Shown one piece after another: positions 5,227 to 6,695 of a stretch of 6,695 bases of DNA. The position numbers and the translations under genes were made by a program. Each line of letters starts with the position of its first letter. Positions within the stretch are counted from its first letter, which is position 1. Origin of the DNA: Gammaproteobacteria bacterium (GTDB taxonomy: Bacteria > Pseudomonadota > Gammaproteobacteria > Natronospirales > REEB76); NCBI GenBank assembly GCA_027317045.1, contig DAHVFI010000307.1, forward strand, positions 1 to 6,695. The letters are read 5' to 3'. The notes under the pieces are model-generated. The model was not told the origin of the DNA. It did no database searches and saw only the letters and a list, made by a program, of their open reading frames with translations.

Positions 5227-6695
5227 CTAGGCGACTTGCACCCGCCGCAGATGCCGCAGGCGAAATCCGCTCAGTAACAGCACCAGGAAATACACCAGTA
5301 TCGCCACCGCGACCCACAAGGCCAGCCACAGCCCGCGGTGCACGGCATTGCGCTCCAACCAGACATTCAAGTTGCCGGCACCCAGCCACAACAACCCACC
5401 CATGGCCAGATTGGCAATCAGCACCTGCCGGAACAAAGGCCGCCATCCGGGCGCCGGGGTATACACACCGCTGCGGCGTAGACCGCGGTACAGCAGCCCG
5501 GCATTGATGAAAGCCGCCAGGGATGTGGCCAGCGCCAGGCCCGCATGCGGCGCGGCGGCGCCGCTCATGGCCCAGGGGATGGTAATCACGATATTCAGCA
5601 CGATATTGGCAATCACCGAGATAATGCCGATCTTGACCGGTGTACGCGTATCCTGGCGCGCATAAAACCCCGGCGCAAAAACCTTCACCAGCGTGAATCC
5701 CAATAAACCGAAAGCATAGGCGCTGAGGCTGACGCTGGCCATGCGCGCATCATGCGTATTGAATGCTCCGTAATGAAACAGGGTAACCAGCAACGGTCCG
5801 GACATGAAGAACAGACCGATGGCTGCCGGTATTACCACCACCGCGGTAAGCCGCAGCGCCCAATCCATGGTTGCCGAGAAGCCGGCGGCGGATTTCGCGG
5901 CGAAATGCTGCGCCATGTTGGGCAGGATCACGGTGCCGAGAGCGATGGAGAACACTCCCAGCGGGAATTCCATGAGGCGGTCGGAATAATACAGCCAGCT
6001 GACACTGCCGGTGGCCAAAAAAGAGGCGATTACCGTATCCACCACCATATTGATCTGCGACACGGAGGAACCAAACAAGGCCGGCAGCATGAGTTTCATG
6101 ATGCGCGTCACCGCCTCGTGGCCGTCCGACAGTTTCGGCCGCGGCATGAGTTTCAGCCGCAACAGGAACGGCACCTGGAACAGCAGTTGCAGAACGCCGG
6201 CGATGAACACACCCCAGGCCAGCGCCATGCCGGGATTGGCGAGATGCGGCGCCAGCCAGATGGCGGCGGCGATCATCACCACGTTGAGCAGCACCGGCGT
6301 GAAGGCCGGCACGCCGAATTTTCCGTAGGTATTGAGGATGCCGCCGGCGAAGGCCGTCAGCGAGATGAACAGCAGATACGGAAACGTCACCCGCACCATG
6401 GCGACCGTGAGCTGGTACTTGTCCTCGTGGACGCTGAACCCGGGCGCGAATATCCAGACCAGCACCGGCGCGGCGATCACGCCGATGAGGGTGATGACCA
6501 TCAGCACCAGCCCCAGGCTGCCCGCCACCCGGTCGGCCAGTTCCCTGACTTCCTCGTGCCGGCGCGTGGTTTTGTATTCCGAGATCACCGGCACGAAAGC
6601 CAGCGAGAATGCGCCCTCGCCGAAGGTGCGGCGCATGAAGTTGGGTATTTTAAAAGCCACGAAGAAAGCATCCATCACCATGCCGGCGCCGAAGT
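5227..6695 (-). CDS. murJ: Lipid II flippase MurJ (MviN family), 5' end outside the window
   Basis: MurJ is the inner-membrane MOP-superfamily flippase that moves lipid II to the periplasmic face for peptidoglycan synthesis. The open frame continues past the internal Met at 6681 to the window edge as FGAG-MVMDAFFVAFKIPN, which aligns with E. coli residues 32-49 (FGAGMATDAFFVAFKLPN). The real start therefore lies about 30 codons outside, and 488 residues are visible. Counting from the internal Met, Asp4 and Arg17 match E. coli Asp39 and Arg52, and Arg235 (YYSDRLMEFP) matches Arg270, three of the central-cavity charges shown to be essential. Arg18 and Arg24 would be in the missing part. Other family blocks are GEGAFSLAFVPVISEY (21-36), PAFTPVLLN (125-133), GSVSWLYYSDR (225-235) and APGFYARQDTRTPVKI (336-351). 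Many hydrophobic segments fit the 14-helix fold. The stop is TAG at 5229-5227, 38 bp before ribF. Confidence 0.97.
   Translation of the reverse strand, partial: FGAGMVMDAFFVAFKIPNFMRRTFGEGAFSLAFVPVISEYKTTRRHEEVRELADRVAGSLGLVLMVITLIGVIAAPVLVWIFAPGFSVHEDKYQLTVAMVRVTFPYLLFISLTAFAGGILNTYGKFGVPAFTPVLLNVVMIAAAIWLAPHLANPGMALAWGVFIAGVLQLLFQVPFLLRLKLMPRPKLSDGHEAVTRIMKLMLPALFGSSVSQINMVVDTVIASFLATGSVSWLYYSDRLMEFPLGVFSIALGTVILPNMAQHFAAKSAAGFSATMDWALRLTAVVVIPAAIGLFFMSGPLLVTLFHYGAFNTHDARMASVSLSAYAFGLLGFTLVKVFAPGFYARQDTRTPVKIGIISVIANIVLNIVITIPWAMSGAAAPHAGLALATSLAAFINAGLLYRGLRRSGVYTPAPGWRPLFRQVLIANLAMGGLLWLGAGNLNVWLERNAVHRGLWLALWVAVAILVYFLVLLLSGFRLRHLRRVQVA

Noticed and set aside
4502..5230. A 242-codon plus-strand frame opposite ribF, with similar long plus-strand frames opposite ileS (1816-2358, 2869-3369, 3685-4317).
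   Set aside because: These are mirror frames of GC-rich genes with strong family motifs on the minus strand. None has recognisable protein features.

Overview
The window is a stretch of ordinary bacterial chromosome with about 60% GC, read entirely from the minus strand. The gene order is murJ, ribF, ileS, lspA, ispH. This order is classic for Gammaproteobacteria, and each protein reads like the E. coli/Pseudomonas family member, so a gammaproteobacterium is likely; I cannot name the genus. In E. coli-type genomes fkpB (slpA), an FKBP-type prolyl isomerase gene, sits between lspA and ispH. It is absent here.

Layout in transcription order, from high to low coordinates. murJ (6695 to 5227) enters the window already in progress and lacks its first 30-odd codons. 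A 38-bp gap leads to ribF (5188 to 4250). A 34-bp gap leads to ileS (4215 to 1387), which starts with GTG. ileS and lspA (1390 to 863) overlap in an ATGA junction, which points to translational coupling. A 263-bp non-coding gap (862 to 600) follows, then ispH (599 to 1), which runs off the low end of the window after codon 199. The first four genes look like one transcription unit. Whether ispH belongs to it or has its own promoter is open.

The products are housekeeping: a lipid II flippase for peptidoglycan, FMN/FAD synthesis, charging of tRNA-Ile, lipoprotein signal peptide cleavage, and the last step of the MEP isoprenoid pathway. ispH and murJ are linked indirectly, because isoprenoid precursors feed the undecaprenyl carrier that MurJ flips.

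The one unexplained piece is the lspA-ispH gap. It holds a 45-codon minus-strand reading frame whose first 15 codons repeat the start of IspH (the LANP-x-GFCAGV signature with the iron-sulfur cysteine) in diverged form, then run into unrelated sequence. Beside it lie three short inverted repeats, each with a 3-base loop, plus a fourth small stem-loop. I read this as a decayed second ispH start next to a REP-like structured repeat. I see no sign of a defence system, mobile gene, CRISPR array or RNA gene.
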